Translations under genes and position numbers: made by a program
Notes under the pieces: generated by a model
Databases searched by the model: none
The model's input: the letters and a program-made list of their open reading frames with translations, nothing else
Told to the model about the DNA's origin: nothing
Assembly: GCA_944321165.1 (NCBI GenBank)
Contig: CALUKE010000009.1
Span: forward strand, 39,042 to 103,041
Source of the DNA: an uncultured Odoribacter sp.
GTDB lineage: Bacteria > Bacteroidota > Bacteroidia > Bacteroidales > Marinifilaceae
Direction: 5' to 3'
DNA: 64,000 nt
In this document: one piece after another, positions 9,218-17,630 of the stretch
How the letters are laid out: the number at the start of each line of letters is the position of its first letter
Numbering within the stretch: the first letter of the stretch is position 1

Positions 9218-10144
9218 TCAACTTACATTCTGTTCTATCTTTCTCAAGATCAGTCTTGAAATCACATTAAACACAAATACGACCGCAAACAATATCAACG
9301 CGGCAAACATCAAAGCCGATTCATACAAAGGCAATGATAACATTTCGCCATAATTGTTGGCAATCAAGGCCGGTAACGGATAACACCCGTCAAACAGAGA
9401 AGTGGGCAATTGTACAATATTTCCACAAACCATCAACACGGCAATGGTCTCTCCCATCGCCCGGGAAATGGCTAAAGTCACCGACGCGACAATACCCGGA
9501 AAAGTCTTTCGCAACAATACATATTTCGTAGTCTGCCAACGGGTAGCCCCCAGCGCCAGCGAAGCTTCCCGCAATTCCACCGAAACACAGGAAAATAATT
9601 CCACAAACAGACTGATCAGTAAGGGCAGAATCATTACCCCCAAAACAATGCCGGCAGCAAGTGTAGAATAACCGGTAGAATATTCCACAAAATGGGGTGC
9701 CAAAGAGTCGGAAATCCACGGTAACACGACCAATATTCCCCACACCCCATACACCACGGAAGGAATGCCGGCCAAAATATCCAATGCCGGGAAAACCACC
9801 TTTTTCACCCAGCGCTTAGAGTTCTCCGTCAAAAAAATAGCAGTAAAAAGAGAAACAGGAAAAGTCCAAAGAATCGCAATCGCCGTCACCCACAGAGTTC
9901 CCATAATAAACGGCAAAAAACCGAAATCTCCGCGCATCGGTTTCCACTTTGCCCCACTCAACAATTCCCACAAAGATTTGTCATGCAAAATAGGCAGGGA
10001 TTTCAATATCAGTCCTATTCCCATCAAAACAACCAGCAAGACGGACAACCATGTAAATATCCACATCACCGAACCGGCAGTCTTATCTTTAAAAAGACGA
10101 ATCTTCGATGTCTTCATTCCAATTTTAGCACCCGCTTTCATCAC
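9218..10144 (-). CDS. PstC-type ABC transporter permease
   Basis: This 308-residue membrane protein has about six transmembrane segments. The coupling-loop sequence ELREASLALGATRWQTTKYV is followed by RAMGETIAVLMVCGN, as in PstC. It is the second permease of the transporter and should sit beside the PstA-type partner in the inner membrane. Its start overlaps the end of the binding-protein gene by four bases, so translation is probably coupled. The periplasmic loop between helices 1 and 2 is moderately long (about residues 50-85). Substrate is not readable from the permease. Confidence 0.9.
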   Translation of the reverse strand: MMKAGAKIGMKTSKIRLFKDKTAGSVMWIFTWLSVLLVVLMGIGLILKSLPILHDKSLWELLSGAKWKPMRGDFGFLPFIMGTLWVTAIAILWTFPVSLFTAIFLTENSKRWVKKVVFPALDILAGIPSVVYGVWGILVVLPWISDSLAPHFVEYSTGYSTLAAGIVLGVMILPLLISLFVELFSCVSVELREASLALGATRWQTTKYVLLRKTFPGIVASVTLAISRAMGETIAVLMVCGNIVQLPTSLFDGCYPLPALIANNYGEMLSLPLYESALMFAALILFAVVFVFNVISRLILRKIEQNVS

Positions 10145-11151
10145 TGCTGCAATTTATCCAATTCTTCGTCAAGCAATTCCTGTGCCAGTCCGATATATCC
10201 GACTTCCGGAGCATACTGTTGTCCCTCGGTCAGAATAAATTCAAGGAAAGCTATCACTTCCAATTTTTCCGGTTTCCCATGAGAAACCAAAAAAAGATTT
10301 CTTGCCGGAGGACTCGGATATTTTCCGGCAGCTATCGCCGCATTCAATTCTGCACTCGTCGCATAAAAATCCTCTTCCGGATCAATTTTACCGTTTCCAT
10401 TCAAATCCAAAGGCATTACGGCAATGTGCAGATAAGGTTTCTTGGATTGAATATCATACGCATAAGCAATATTATTGAAACCGATACCGATTTTATCCCG
10501 TTGTACCACAGAAGTCACTCCCGGATCTCCGAAAACTGCAGTTCCCTCCAAATCTTCCTGTTTAGCCTCCAACCAGGCAGCAAAAGTTTCCGCAGCACCA
10601 CAAGCATCCGAACGCGTATACACATGAACAGGAATCGTACTGCCATTTCCCAGTACATCTCCCCAGGTTCGAGCCGTTGCATTCACCCACAATTTCTTGG
10701 CGACTTCCTGACGCAAACCGATTTTCAGAATCTGTTCGATCAATGGATTTTCAGCATTGACAGTCGGAATCACTGCGTCTTTAACGACAGCGATCGGGAA
10801 AGCCCCATTCTCCATTTCCTGTGGATAAATATCCCGGGATACCATTCCCAAATCCACCACTTTGGCTAAGGCGTCCGTAATCCCCTTACCGGCCCCTCCC
10901 GCAGAAATATCAATTCGTACTTTCGGATGAATCTTCCGAAACTCCTCCGCCCATTTAACCGCCATCGGGTAAAGAGCAAATGCACCAGACAACTGTATTT
11001 CTCCCTCCAAATCCGGATAAGTTTCCCGCCTATATCTCTTGCTTTCTATTTCATCCTGCTTATTTCCCTGTGCCAGCATTTCTCCCTGTACACCTGCCAA
11101 AAATAAGACACACAAAGAAAAAATCTTACAAAAAATACGTACACTATACAT
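10141..11151 (-). CDS. PstS-like periplasmic substrate-binding protein
   Basis: This 336-residue exported protein has a signal peptide ending near MLAQ (residue 28). The PstS-like ligand site is visible as LSGAFALYP, SAGGAGKGITDAL, DLGMVSRDI and RSDACGAAETF. In E. coli PstS the last motif reads with Ser-Gly-Thr, while here it is Cys-Gly-Ala, so two ligand contacts differ. An NGNGKIDPEED stretch looks like a calcium-binding loop. It is the first gene of the operon, and the palindrome at 11223-11239 lies about 72 bases upstream. Together with cysH at the operon end, the altered site leaves phosphate, sulfate or another oxyanion as options. Confidence 0.88.
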   Translation of the reverse strand: MYSVRIFCKIFSLCVLFLAGVQGEMLAQGNKQDEIESKRYRRETYPDLEGEIQLSGAFALYPMAVKWAEEFRKIHPKVRIDISAGGAGKGITDALAKVVDLGMVSRDIYPQEMENGAFPIAVVKDAVIPTVNAENPLIEQILKIGLRQEVAKKLWVNATARTWGDVLGNGSTIPVHVYTRSDACGAAETFAAWLEAKQEDLEGTAVFGDPGVTSVVQRDKIGIGFNNIAYAYDIQSKKPYLHIAVMPLDLNGNGKIDPEEDFYATSAELNAAIAAGKYPSPPARNLFLVSHGKPEKLEVIAFLEFILTEGQQYAPEVGYIGLAQELLDEELDKLQQ

Positions 11152-11222
11152 CTCTATTCATTTAAAGAACACTCACACAATCTTATAACCGATACGATTT
11201 CAAGCCCGTCACTCGGCCTATT

Positions 11223-11239
11223 TTTGCAAGTTATGCAAA
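11223..11239. promoter_or_regulatory. Operator-like palindrome upstream of the pstSCAB-cysH operon
   Basis: TTTGCA, five bases, TGCAAA form a perfect 17-base dyad about 72 bases upstream of the binding-protein start. Its size and position suit a dimeric helix-turn-helix repressor or activator. The regulator is not in this window, and the function is inference. Confidence 0.4.
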
Positions 11240-11312
11240 GCTATCCATAATCCGTAAAATAACAATGCCTATTCCTCGCTATTTTACTAAGCTTTTTTAC
11301 TTATTTTATTAT

Positions 11313-11339
11313 AAAAAAATAGCCCCCAACAGGGAGCTA
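11313..11339 (-). terminator. Intrinsic terminator of the rubredoxin gene
   Basis: On the minus strand TAGCTCCC, loop TGTT, GGGGGCTA (one G-U pair) is followed by seven T. It lies 27 bases past the rubredoxin stop and separates that gene from the pst-type operon. Confidence 0.85.
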
Positions 11340-11366
11340 CCAAAATCTGTTAAAGTCATCTGATCA

Positions 11367-11531
11367 CTATTCTTCTACCGGTTCAAAATCATCCTTTCCA
11401 ACACCACACAAGGGACAAACCCAATCATCGGGTAAATCTTCAAAAGCGGTACCGGCTTCAATACCACTGTCCGGATCTCCGATTGCCGGATCATAAATAT
11501 AACTGCATACGGTGCAAATGTACTTTTTCAT
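11367..11531 (-). CDS. Rubredoxin
   Basis: A 54-residue frame starts at ATG 11529-11531 and ends with TAG at 11367-11369. It holds the two CxxC knuckles of rubredoxin: Cys6 and Cys9 in [12 protein letters not shown], then [13 protein letters not shown] near residues 37-49. The protein binds one iron by four Cys and carries single electrons. In anaerobes it usually serves peroxide or superoxide reduction or other redox enzymes; the partner is not adjacent here. It appears monocistronic, with a terminator behind it and a hairpin in its upstream region. Confidence 0.95.
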   Translation of the reverse strand: MKKYICTVCSYIYDPAIGDPDSGIEAGTAFEDLPDDWVCPLCGVGKDDFEPVEE

Positions 11532-11621
11532 AACTTCTTCATTTAATTATACATCCATTTTCAAATTATACGTATTCTCTTACAAAAAGATATATGTCAT
11601 TTTTTTCTCCTCTATACAAAT

Positions 11622-11656
11622 GAAAAAGTTTCGAGCCTCACGGCGGGAAACTTTTC
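11622..11656. other. Nested hairpin in the rubredoxin leader
   Basis: AAAAGTTTC at 11624-11632 pairs with GAAACTTTT at 11647-11655. Inside, GCC at 11635-11637 pairs with GGC at 11642-11644 around a TCAC loop. On the minus strand the outer arm ends in five T, so it could act as an attenuator or end a short RNA. Function is unknown. Confidence 0.4.
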
Positions 11657-11781
11657 ACTACTAACTAACCTAATACAAACTTATGAAAAAAAATGTCGTC
11701 TCATTCACTTATACAAAAATAAGGTGCAAATGTTACATCTTTATTACGAAGTAATCACCTTACGATTAAATGTAAAAGCAA

Positions 11782-11806
11782 AAAGGATGCCGAAAAAGCA
11801 TCCTTT
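11782..11806 (-). terminator. Intrinsic terminator of the TonB receptor/beta-helix lipoprotein operon
   Basis: On the minus strand AAAGGATGC and GCATCCTTT form a nine-bp stem around a seven-base loop, and a T-rich run follows. It lies about 50 bases beyond the lipoprotein stop. Confidence 0.8.
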
Positions 11807-11856
11807 GAGTCGTTTAAAGAAAACATTACTATTAATTTGCATTATTTAACCATCTG

Positions 11857-13359
11857 TCAATATACTGTATTTTGAGGATCGAAATTGGTCCATCCGGCCA
11901 TCCAGTTATCAGCAGTAGCATCGCTGGCAAAGGCCCCGATATATGACACCCGATCAAAACCACTGCTCAAGAGTATGTCGGAAAAATCAGCAGCATTCAA
12001 AAGCGGACTTCCACTAAGTGGACCGTAATTTGGATTGTTTTTCAAACTGTTGGGCTGACTTAATTTCAGCTCTCCAATACGGGCATAAGCAACATTACCG
12101 GTAGCCGTCTTAAAATAAGTTTCAGAAAAAGCGGTCTGAGAAGCATCCACATTTGAACCGTCCGTACACAATCCTCCTGCCAAACTCTTATTCTTATCAC
12201 TGCCCCAAATACCCATACCGGCAAATACGACATGATTTATCTTTAAATCTCCCTGCGTAGCAGCATCCTGAGTTCGGGAACCTTTGTCATTTTCTACAAT
12301 CAGACCGACCGGGAATCCCAACGCCACAGAATTGAAACAGCACAGATGGGAATTACGCCGGATTTGCATGGCTGCCTGAAATTGTCCCAAACGGGATCCA
12401 TTGTTGGGATTCAGCCCGGCCCCTTTGATATAATCCGTGGTATTCTGGAAAGCTTCATCCTGTTCCATCGGTCCGACAAAGGTCACATTGCTGAAAACTG
12501 CCTGGGTAAAAGGAGCCTGGGTTGTACCGTTAGCATTGTTATCACTTTCGAACCCATTGGAAATAGACTGGTCGGCAATTCCCGGATTGCGTACGCCCAA
12601 ACAAAACTGTACCTTGCCGGAAAATCCGTTATCGGTATCGAAATCATCATCCCAGCCGTGATAAGCTACCAGATATTTGCAATTCACAGCTCCACCGAAC
12701 CATTCGAAGGAATCGTCGTTTGAATAAGACACCTGTACATGATCGACCTGTGTACCCGAGCCAACAGAGCCGAAAGTTACCCCATTGATTTCCTGATCTA
12801 CCCCATACGGATAACCGGCAAACTCAACCCGTACATAACTCAGCACCCCGGAATTATCGGTATCATCCGAACCTCCATGCTCCGTACGAAGTCCTCCTTC
12901 AATGGTCATTTTCCCCTGATTGTTCACGGCTTTACCACACAGGACAATTCCACCCCAATCGCCGGGCCGACGGGAACCTGCCGGTTGATTGGAGGTAAAG
13001 ACAATCGGTTCATCTTTTGTTCCTTTTGCAATCAATTTTCCTCCCGGTTCTGCGATAAGGGTTGCCATGGTATTCTTATCCCCTTTAATGACCGTTCCAG
13101 GCTCTATTTCCAAAGAAGACCCGTTTGTAATATACAGCCATCCCTTCATCACATACACCCCTTTGGGCAATTTGTAATTTCCGTTGATTTCCATCTCATC
13201 GGCACCGCTTCCCAATTGAGTTCCGTTTTCAAACAGAATATCGCTCAAATTGCTGCCCTCTTCATCTTTATCATCGTCCTTTTCATTGCTACAAGCAACC
13301 ACCATAAAAGCCGACAATACCCATAAAAGCATCTGCCATTTTCTCAAAATTGTTTTCAT
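11857..13359 (-). CDS. Surface lipoprotein with predicted right-handed beta-helix
   Basis: This 500-residue protein has a lipoprotein signal with lipobox VVAC (Cys23), followed by a very acidic tether (KDDDKDEEG) typical of surface-exposed lipoproteins in Bacteroidetes. The body has repeating short strands such as SLEIEPGTVIKGD, KLIAKGTKDEPIVFTS and YSNDDSFEWFGGAVNC. These suggest a parallel beta-helix of the kind found in polysaccharide-binding or lyase-like proteins. No catalytic residues can be named. It follows the TonB-dependent receptor gene by 15 bases, so it probably serves as the surface partner of that receptor. The ligand is unknown. Confidence 0.75.
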   Translation of the reverse strand: MKTILRKWQMLLWVLSAFMVVACSNEKDDDKDEEGSNLSDILFENGTQLGSGADEMEINGNYKLPKGVYVMKGWLYITNGSSLEIEPGTVIKGDKNTMATLIAEPGGKLIAKGTKDEPIVFTSNQPAGSRRPGDWGGIVLCGKAVNNQGKMTIEGGLRTEHGGSDDTDNSGVLSYVRVEFAGYPYGVDQEINGVTFGSVGSGTQVDHVQVSYSNDDSFEWFGGAVNCKYLVAYHGWDDDFDTDNGFSGKVQFCLGVRNPGIADQSISNGFESDNNANGTTQAPFTQAVFSNVTFVGPMEQDEAFQNTTDYIKGAGLNPNNGSRLGQFQAAMQIRRNSHLCCFNSVALGFPVGLIVENDKGSRTQDAATQGDLKINHVVFAGMGIWGSDKNKSLAGGLCTDGSNVDASQTAFSETYFKTATGNVAYARIGELKLSQPNSLKNNPNYGPLSGSPLLNAADFSDILLSSGFDRVSYIGAFASDATADNWMAGWTNFDPQNTVY

Positions 13360-13374
13360 AACGATTAAAATTTA

Positions 13375-16209
13375 TTATAATTGAACAGTAAAACTCAGTG
13401 CAAAAGATCTTCCCGGAGCAAAACGTTTCGTAGTTTGTTCTCTTTCCACAATATTGCCTTCCGCATCTTCAAACTTGGGAAACTGTTTAAACACAGCATC
13501 CTGGGCAATCACATCCTTGACATTCAATTTCAATTCAACTTTTTTCCCAAACTTTTTGCTTACTACTACATCCACAGCATCCCGGGGCATTTCATACATA
13601 TCCGGAATATCATTATTGATCGACCCTCCGACACTCATATCCGAACGTCCGATACCGACAATCCGCTTTCCAATCCGATTGTATAAAACACCGGCCATCA
13701 AACCGCCTTTTTCCGGTTGATAAAACAAACCCGCATTGATCAGATAAGGAGACTGTCCCTGCATGGGCCGGTCATGTTCCAAACTGTTCTCTGCATCAAA
13801 AGAAACTTTGCTTTTGATCCACGAACCGTTCAGATTCAGCATAAAACCGCGCATTCCCATAAATGTCAGATCTTTTCGGATGTCAAGTTCTATTCCGTAA
13901 TTACGGGCTTTTTCGGCATTCTCAAAAGTATAGGTATAACTTCCACCGGCATCTCTGAAAGTCCACTCGATCGGATTTTTAAAATGTTTGTAAAACAGTG
14001 CAACCGATACGGATTCTCCACTGGCAGGATACCATTCATAACGCAGATCCAGGTTTTGAATGTAAGCGGGCTTCAAATCCGGATTTCCCTTCACCTCGCT
14101 AAACAATTCGAAATCGTCGTAAACCGAAGATGAGACCTCTCTGAATTCCTGGCGATTGGTCGATTTTCCATAAGCAAAACGGAGCAGTTGTTTTTCAGTC
14201 AAGTTATAACTGACATTCAATGAAGGGAAAAAATCAGCATTGTCGAAATCAGTCTTTTTGGACAACCAGGCATTCGAACTGATATAATTGGTCAAGGTCA
14301 TGTTTCGGTTTTCAAACCGTACCCCTGCATATAGATTGAAACGCTGCCAAGGCAAGTTAAAAGCCAAATAAGCCGCATACAAGAAATTCTCTCCCTGATA
14401 ACTGTTTTTGTTATCCGTATCATCATACAGATACAATTGGTTTGCTGCAAAATAGTTCATCTGCAATATCTCGTCCACAACAGCCCGGTAAACAAATCCT
14501 TCCGGAAGATTTTCTTCGTGAAAACGATAATAATAGGCACGATTTTTATAATCTCTCTTGCAAAATTCAGCGTATACACCTGTTTTCAATGTCGGTGCAA
14601 AGCTCCCGTTTTCATGGATCAGATAATTATAATTTACCCCCAAAGAAACGATATGCTCATCCAAACGCAGGAAATCCCGGGAAATACTGTTCTGATCAAT
14701 CCGCATCCGGCCATAATTGACATCCCCAACAATGTCATTCTGCTGCCGTTCGATGATCCGTCGATCCGGTTGATTCTTGTTGGCATAGGCATATCCCAGA
14801 TTCCAGTCCAATTTTCCTGCCGACAATTCATGAACGGCAGAAAACTGCCCGCTGTAAGTAGTCCGACTACCATATATATTCTCCGTTTTCTCCTGAATAT
14901 ACAATGAACTGATATTCTGCCATCCATTACGTTCCGTATATCGATTACTGCCCAACTGATTGAAGATATTCCGGAAATAAAAACGATGTTTCACTCCCGA
15001 CAGAGCCAGATTCAGCATTGCTCCGAGCCGGACATGATTGGTGTATTGGCAATCGGTATACTTATACTGATAGACCGGTTCATCACTTACTTTGTTATAT
15101 ACACCGAAGCGGGAATTTTCCATTCCGATATAACTTTTATAAGTATTGCTATAATTCAACGCTCCGGTCAAGGCCAGTTTGCGTTCATCTCCCACCGGCA
15201 ACAAATTTCCGAACATCCATGAGAAGCGTTGATCCGGAAAAGGTTTTCTGCTTCTCACCTTCCAATCATTATTAAACCCCTCACGGGTCATCTCGGTCAC
15301 CTGTTCGGCATTCTCATTGTCGAATCCTTGTTTGATCCCTCCTTTTACCATTCTCATACCGTTATCAAAACCGAACCAATCGGTTACACTTCCCCGATTG
15401 TATTTAAAACTCCGAAAATGCGTCTGATCATTTACGCTTGTTCCATAACTTATCAAATACTGATTTTTTTCCGGAGTATCTTTGGTACTGATCTTGATAA
15501 ATCCACCGGTAAAATCTGCCGGGATCTCCGGAGATGGCGATTTCATGATCACAATATTCTCAATCTGTGAACTGGGAATCATATCGAAGGAGAAGGCCCT
15601 GGAATCAGCTTCCGAACTAGGTACTGCACTGTTATTGATCCATACGTTATTATATCGTTGCGACAATCCGCGGGCAATGATAAATTTATCATCAATCACC
15701 GAAATACCCGGAATCCGTCGGACGACTTCCGATGCATCCCGGTCCTGGGTTTTTGCAATCAGTTGGCTGGAGACAGCACTCATGACTACAGGCGAAGCTT
15801 TTATGGCATTGATCATCGCCACTTCACTATTTAACTTTCGGACCGCCCGTACCGTTACTTCCTCCAAAGACTCGGTTGCGGCTTCCAGTAGAATTTTCAG
15901 TTCAACCGGCTGTTCATCTTTCACCACCACCCCTTCGATATTCAAAGTCGCATACGAAAGACAGGAAATCCGCAAATTATATTTCCCCGGCTGTATACCT
16001 GAAATTACGAATTTCCCCTCCAGGTCCGTAGCAGCTCCCTGGGTCGTTTTCTCCAACAGGACCGCAGCCCCGACAACCGGTTCCCCGCTTGTCTTATCCA
16101 ACACCATCCCTTTTACAAGCCCATCGGCCTTCGCCTCCGGCATGGCAGCCATCAGCCAACAAACACACAAACAACAGATTTTCAAAAACATACTTTGCAT
16201 TCGATTCAT
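13375..16209 (-). CDS. TonB-dependent outer-membrane receptor with carboxypeptidase-regulatory-like N-domain
   Basis: This 944-residue protein has a signal peptide (about 1-28), then a CarboxypepD_reg-like domain starting VKGMVLDKTSGEPVVGAAV. A plug domain follows near RDASEVVRRIPGISVID and FTGGFIKIST, and then a 22-strand-type barrel. It lacks the SusC hallmark sequences and the STN domain, so it belongs to the ordinary siderophore/vitamin-type branch. It should import a ligand with TonB-ExbBD energy. It heads a two-gene operon with the beta-helix lipoprotein. The pst-type operon lies nearby, but a shared phosphate link is a guess. Upstream, CATCTTTG at about one mismatch from the -7 box precedes the start. 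Confidence 0.9.
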   Translation of the reverse strand: MNRMQSMFLKICCLCVCWLMAAMPEAKADGLVKGMVLDKTSGEPVVGAAVLLEKTTQGAATDLEGKFVISGIQPGKYNLRISCLSYATLNIEGVVVKDEQPVELKILLEAATESLEEVTVRAVRKLNSEVAMINAIKASPVVMSAVSSQLIAKTQDRDASEVVRRIPGISVIDDKFIIARGLSQRYNNVWINNSAVPSSEADSRAFSFDMIPSSQIENIVIMKSPSPEIPADFTGGFIKISTKDTPEKNQYLISYGTSVNDQTHFRSFKYNRGSVTDWFGFDNGMRMVKGGIKQGFDNENAEQVTEMTREGFNNDWKVRSRKPFPDQRFSWMFGNLLPVGDERKLALTGALNYSNTYKSYIGMENSRFGVYNKVSDEPVYQYKYTDCQYTNHVRLGAMLNLALSGVKHRFYFRNIFNQLGSNRYTERNGWQNISSLYIQEKTENIYGSRTTYSGQFSAVHELSAGKLDWNLGYAYANKNQPDRRIIERQQNDIVGDVNYGRMRIDQNSISRDFLRLDEHIVSLGVNYNYLIHENGSFAPTLKTGVYAEFCKRDYKNRAYYYRFHEENLPEGFVYRAVVDEILQMNYFAANQLYLYDDTDNKNSYQGENFLYAAYLAFNLPWQRFNLYAGVRFENRNMTLTNYISSNAWLSKKTDFDNADFFPSLNVSYNLTEKQLLRFAYGKSTNRQEFREVSSSVYDDFELFSEVKGNPDLKPAYIQNLDLRYEWYPASGESVSVALFYKHFKNPIEWTFRDAGGSYTYTFENAEKARNYGIELDIRKDLTFMGMRGFMLNLNGSWIKSKVSFDAENSLEHDRPMQGQSPYLINAGLFYQPEKGGLMAGVLYNRIGKRIVGIGRSDMSVGGSINNDIPDMYEMPRDAVDVVVSKKFGKKVELKLNVKDVIAQDAVFKQFPKFEDAEGNIVEREQTTKRFAPGRSFALSFTVQL

Positions 16210-16290
16210 TTTTCTTTTCTCTTAAATTTCGCTGCAAAGATGTTCGAAGATTGTTACGCTACCGTCACAAAATCATGAAGTAAAAATGAA

Positions 16291-16348
16291 GAAAATAAAA
16301 AAGAGAAGGGAAACCCGATGTTCAAAACAAATACACCGAATTTCCCTT
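16291..16348 (-). terminator. Long intrinsic terminator after pepT
   Basis: AAGGGAAA at 16306-16313 pairs with TTTCCCTT at 16341-16348. The pairing continues inward through a further eight pairs with wobbles, giving a stem of about 16 bp and a loop near 11 bases. A run of T with one break follows on the minus strand, about 40 bases past the pepT stop. Confidence 0.75.
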
Positions 16349-16388
16349 GTTTTTACCGTATCGCTTTTTTCGAGGAAAGAGCCAGCAG

Positions 16389-17612
16389 TTATATTCTAGT
16401 ACACAATTCCGCCACCCGGACAATTACCTGTACAGCCTTTTCCATGGAATGAACCGGAATATACTCATAACGTCCGTGAAAATTATGTCCTCCGGTAAAG
16501 AGATTGGGAGTAGGCAGTCCCATAAACGACAAACGGGCACCATCCGTACCACCTCGAATGGGAACAATCAAAGGCTTAATATCCAACTCCTGCATCGCCT
16601 GTTTGGCAATATCAATGATATAATGCACCGGTTCAATCTTTTCTCGCATGTTGCTGTACTGATCCTTCAGTTCCAACTCGATATTCAGCCCCAAACGCTT
16701 TGAAAATTCCCGGACGCCGTTTTCAATGGTGTTCTTGCGCCATTCAAAACGCTCCCGGTCAAAGTCCCGAATCAGGATATCCAGTTCGGTTCTTTCCACA
16801 TCTCCTTTGATAGAATATACATGGAAGAATCCCTCATATCCAGCCGTATGCTCGGGAATCTCTTTCTTGGGCAATCCCGCCATAAACTCATTGGCAACGG
16901 CAATCGAATTGACCATTTTATTTTTTGCATAGCCTGGATGCATATTCCGGCCTTTGAAGACAATATGTGCATTGGCTGCATTGAAATTTTCAAACTCCAA
17001 TTCGCCCATTTCCCCACCATCAATGGTATAGGCAAACTTTGCACCGAATTTTTTGACTTGAAAGTGATCCGGACCTTTTCCAATCTCTTCATCCGGCGTA
17101 AAACAGACACAAATCTTTCCATGTTTGACTTCCGGATGTTCCTGCATATACTCCACCGCCGTCAAGATCTCGGCAATTCCCGCCTTATCGTCTGCCCCCA
17201 ACAACGTATTCCCATCAGTCGTAATCAGGGTTTGGCCCACATAATTGGACAATTCCGGAAACTCTTCCGAAGAAAGTACAATTCCCTTTTCCTTATTCAG
17301 CACAATATCATTCCCGGCATAATTCTCGATAATCTGAGGATTCACATGTTTACCGCTCATCTCCGGACTGGTATCCATATGAGCAATAAATCCGACAGCT
17401 GGAGTTTCCCGATCCATATTGGAGGGTAAAAAACCCATCACATAACCGTATTCATCCACTTCCACCTCCTGCATGCCCAGATGCTTCATCTCCTCGCACA
17501 ACATATAAGCAAACTCCATCTGTCCCGGAGTACTCGGACACATTTCCGTATGCGGATCCGACTGGGTTCCATGACCTACATACTTCAAAAAACGCTCAAC
17601 AACACTCACCAT
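16389..17612 (-). CDS. pepT: Peptidase T (aminotripeptidase, family M20B)
   Basis: The protein is 407 residues from the ATG at 17610-17612, which gives the usual N-terminus MVSVVERFLKYV; a GTG five codons earlier is less likely. Dinuclear zinc ligands appear in order: IAHMDTSPE, LLGADDKAG, TPDEEIGKG and IDGGEMGE, with the C-terminal FTGGHNFHG. The enzyme removes the N-terminal residue from tripeptides in the cytoplasm, finishing peptide breakdown. It follows proS by 18 bases on the same strand and is likely co-transcribed with it. A long hairpin terminator ends the unit. Confidence 0.95.
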   Translation of the reverse strand: MVSVVERFLKYVGHGTQSDPHTEMCPSTPGQMEFAYMLCEEMKHLGMQEVEVDEYGYVMGFLPSNMDRETPAVGFIAHMDTSPEMSGKHVNPQIIENYAGNDIVLNKEKGIVLSSEEFPELSNYVGQTLITTDGNTLLGADDKAGIAEILTAVEYMQEHPEVKHGKICVCFTPDEEIGKGPDHFQVKKFGAKFAYTIDGGEMGELEFENFNAANAHIVFKGRNMHPGYAKNKMVNSIAVANEFMAGLPKKEIPEHTAGYEGFFHVYSIKGDVERTELDILIRDFDRERFEWRKNTIENGVREFSKRLGLNIELELKDQYSNMREKIEPVHYIIDIAKQAMQELDIKPLIVPIRGGTDGARLSFMGLPTPNLFTGGHNFHGRYEYIPVHSMEKAVQVIVRVAELCTRI

Positions 17613-17630
17613 ATAAGCAACAACCACTTT

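Larger units (their letters stand above)
11532..11856. other. Intergenic region upstream of rubredoxin
   Basis: These 325 bases hold three things on the minus strand. The terminator of the beta-helix lipoprotein gene is at 11782-11806. A TATTTTTG box, an exact match to the -7 consensus, is at 11714-11721, though no good -33 element precedes it. A hairpin lies at 11622-11656. If that box is used, the rubredoxin mRNA would have a leader of about 175 bases. Confidence 0.4.

Noticed and set aside
11219..11226. Plus-strand TATTTTTG -7 box
   Set aside because: No plus-strand gene follows, and it overlaps the dyad before the pst-type operon.
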